Positions 62,872 to 64,000 of a stretch of 64,000 bases of DNA are shown piece after piece. The notes under the pieces are model-generated. The model worked only from the letters and a program-made list of their open reading frames with translations, was not told where the DNA came from and made no database searches. The translations under genes and the position numbers were made by a program. Location of the stretch: assembly GCF_003545875.1 (NCBI RefSeq), contig NZ_QHCS01000002.1, positions 248,001 to 312,000 on the forward strand. Reading direction: 5' to 3'. The DNA is from Leptospira stimsonii (lineage in GTDB: Bacteria; Spirochaetota; Leptospiria; Leptospirales; Leptospiraceae). How positions within the stretch are numbered: position 1 is the stretch's first letter; each line of letters opens with the position of its first letter.

Positions 62872-64000
<1,129 letters not shown>

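Overview
The window is chromosomal DNA of a spirochaete of the genus Leptospira, most likely from the pathogenic clade. The evidence is a DUF1564 gene (a Leptospira-restricted family), a DUF1554 lectin-like lipoprotein, spirochaetal lipoboxes, FecR/class III cyclase pairs, the long form of IspG, and intergenic copies of a motif close to GTGGGAACTCCCAC that I associate with pathogenic Leptospira. By eye the base composition is less AT-rich than L. interrogans, so I do not name a species.

Layout. 0-3.6 kb is an accessory lipoprotein region: the 5' end of one lipoprotein gene, a decayed copy and an intact copy of a second, then a 56/57-bp tandem repeat array. 3.6-7.6 kb holds a PAS/Fis regulator, rho, rpmE, a NifU-like/pentapeptide fusion and a small protein. 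7.9-13.5 kb (minus strand) holds a FecR protein, a membrane adenylyl cyclase and ispG. 13.6-18.5 kb is a zone of decay with four broken genes among small secreted or lipoprotein genes. 18.6-29.5 kb carries a conserved hypothetical, gltB and an opgG-X-opgH periplasmic glucan cluster. 29.4-34.8 kb (minus) is a compact run: gltA, two class I methyltransferases, a SpoU-type methyltransferase and a glycosyltransferase. 35.0-35.5 kb holds a decayed DUF4160/DUF2442 pair, followed by a lytic transglycosylase, hypotheticals, a bactofilin, pdxA and a TPR protein. 42.7-45.0 kb is repeat-rich, interrupted by an XRE regulator. A minus-strand WecA/MraY-like transferase follows.

46.2-62.1 kb is an unbroken plus-strand run of 19 genes whose largest gap is 22 nt: dapA, dapB, cdaA, a YbbR protein, acpS, a TPR protein, a bactofilin, a DUF4321-like membrane protein, rpsB, tsf, pyrH, frr, uppS, cdsA, dxr, rseP, proS, trpB, trpA. 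It links cell-wall precursor and c-di-AMP synthesis with translation, isoprenoid and phospholipid synthesis, membrane proteolysis and tryptophan synthesis. The window closes with a DUF1564 gene and the start of a CHASE2 cyclase gene.

The points most worth checking are: the dispersed GTNGGAACTC element, which mostly has a fixed orientation relative to the gene ending upstream and is amplified into four kinds of local array; the NifU-like/pentapeptide fusion that lacks the third scaffold cysteine; the cluster of decayed genes; a perfect 24-bp palindrome near gltA; and a methyltransferase gene with no ordinary start codon at its expected 5' end. I saw no tRNA, rRNA, CRISPR array, transposase or prophage gene.
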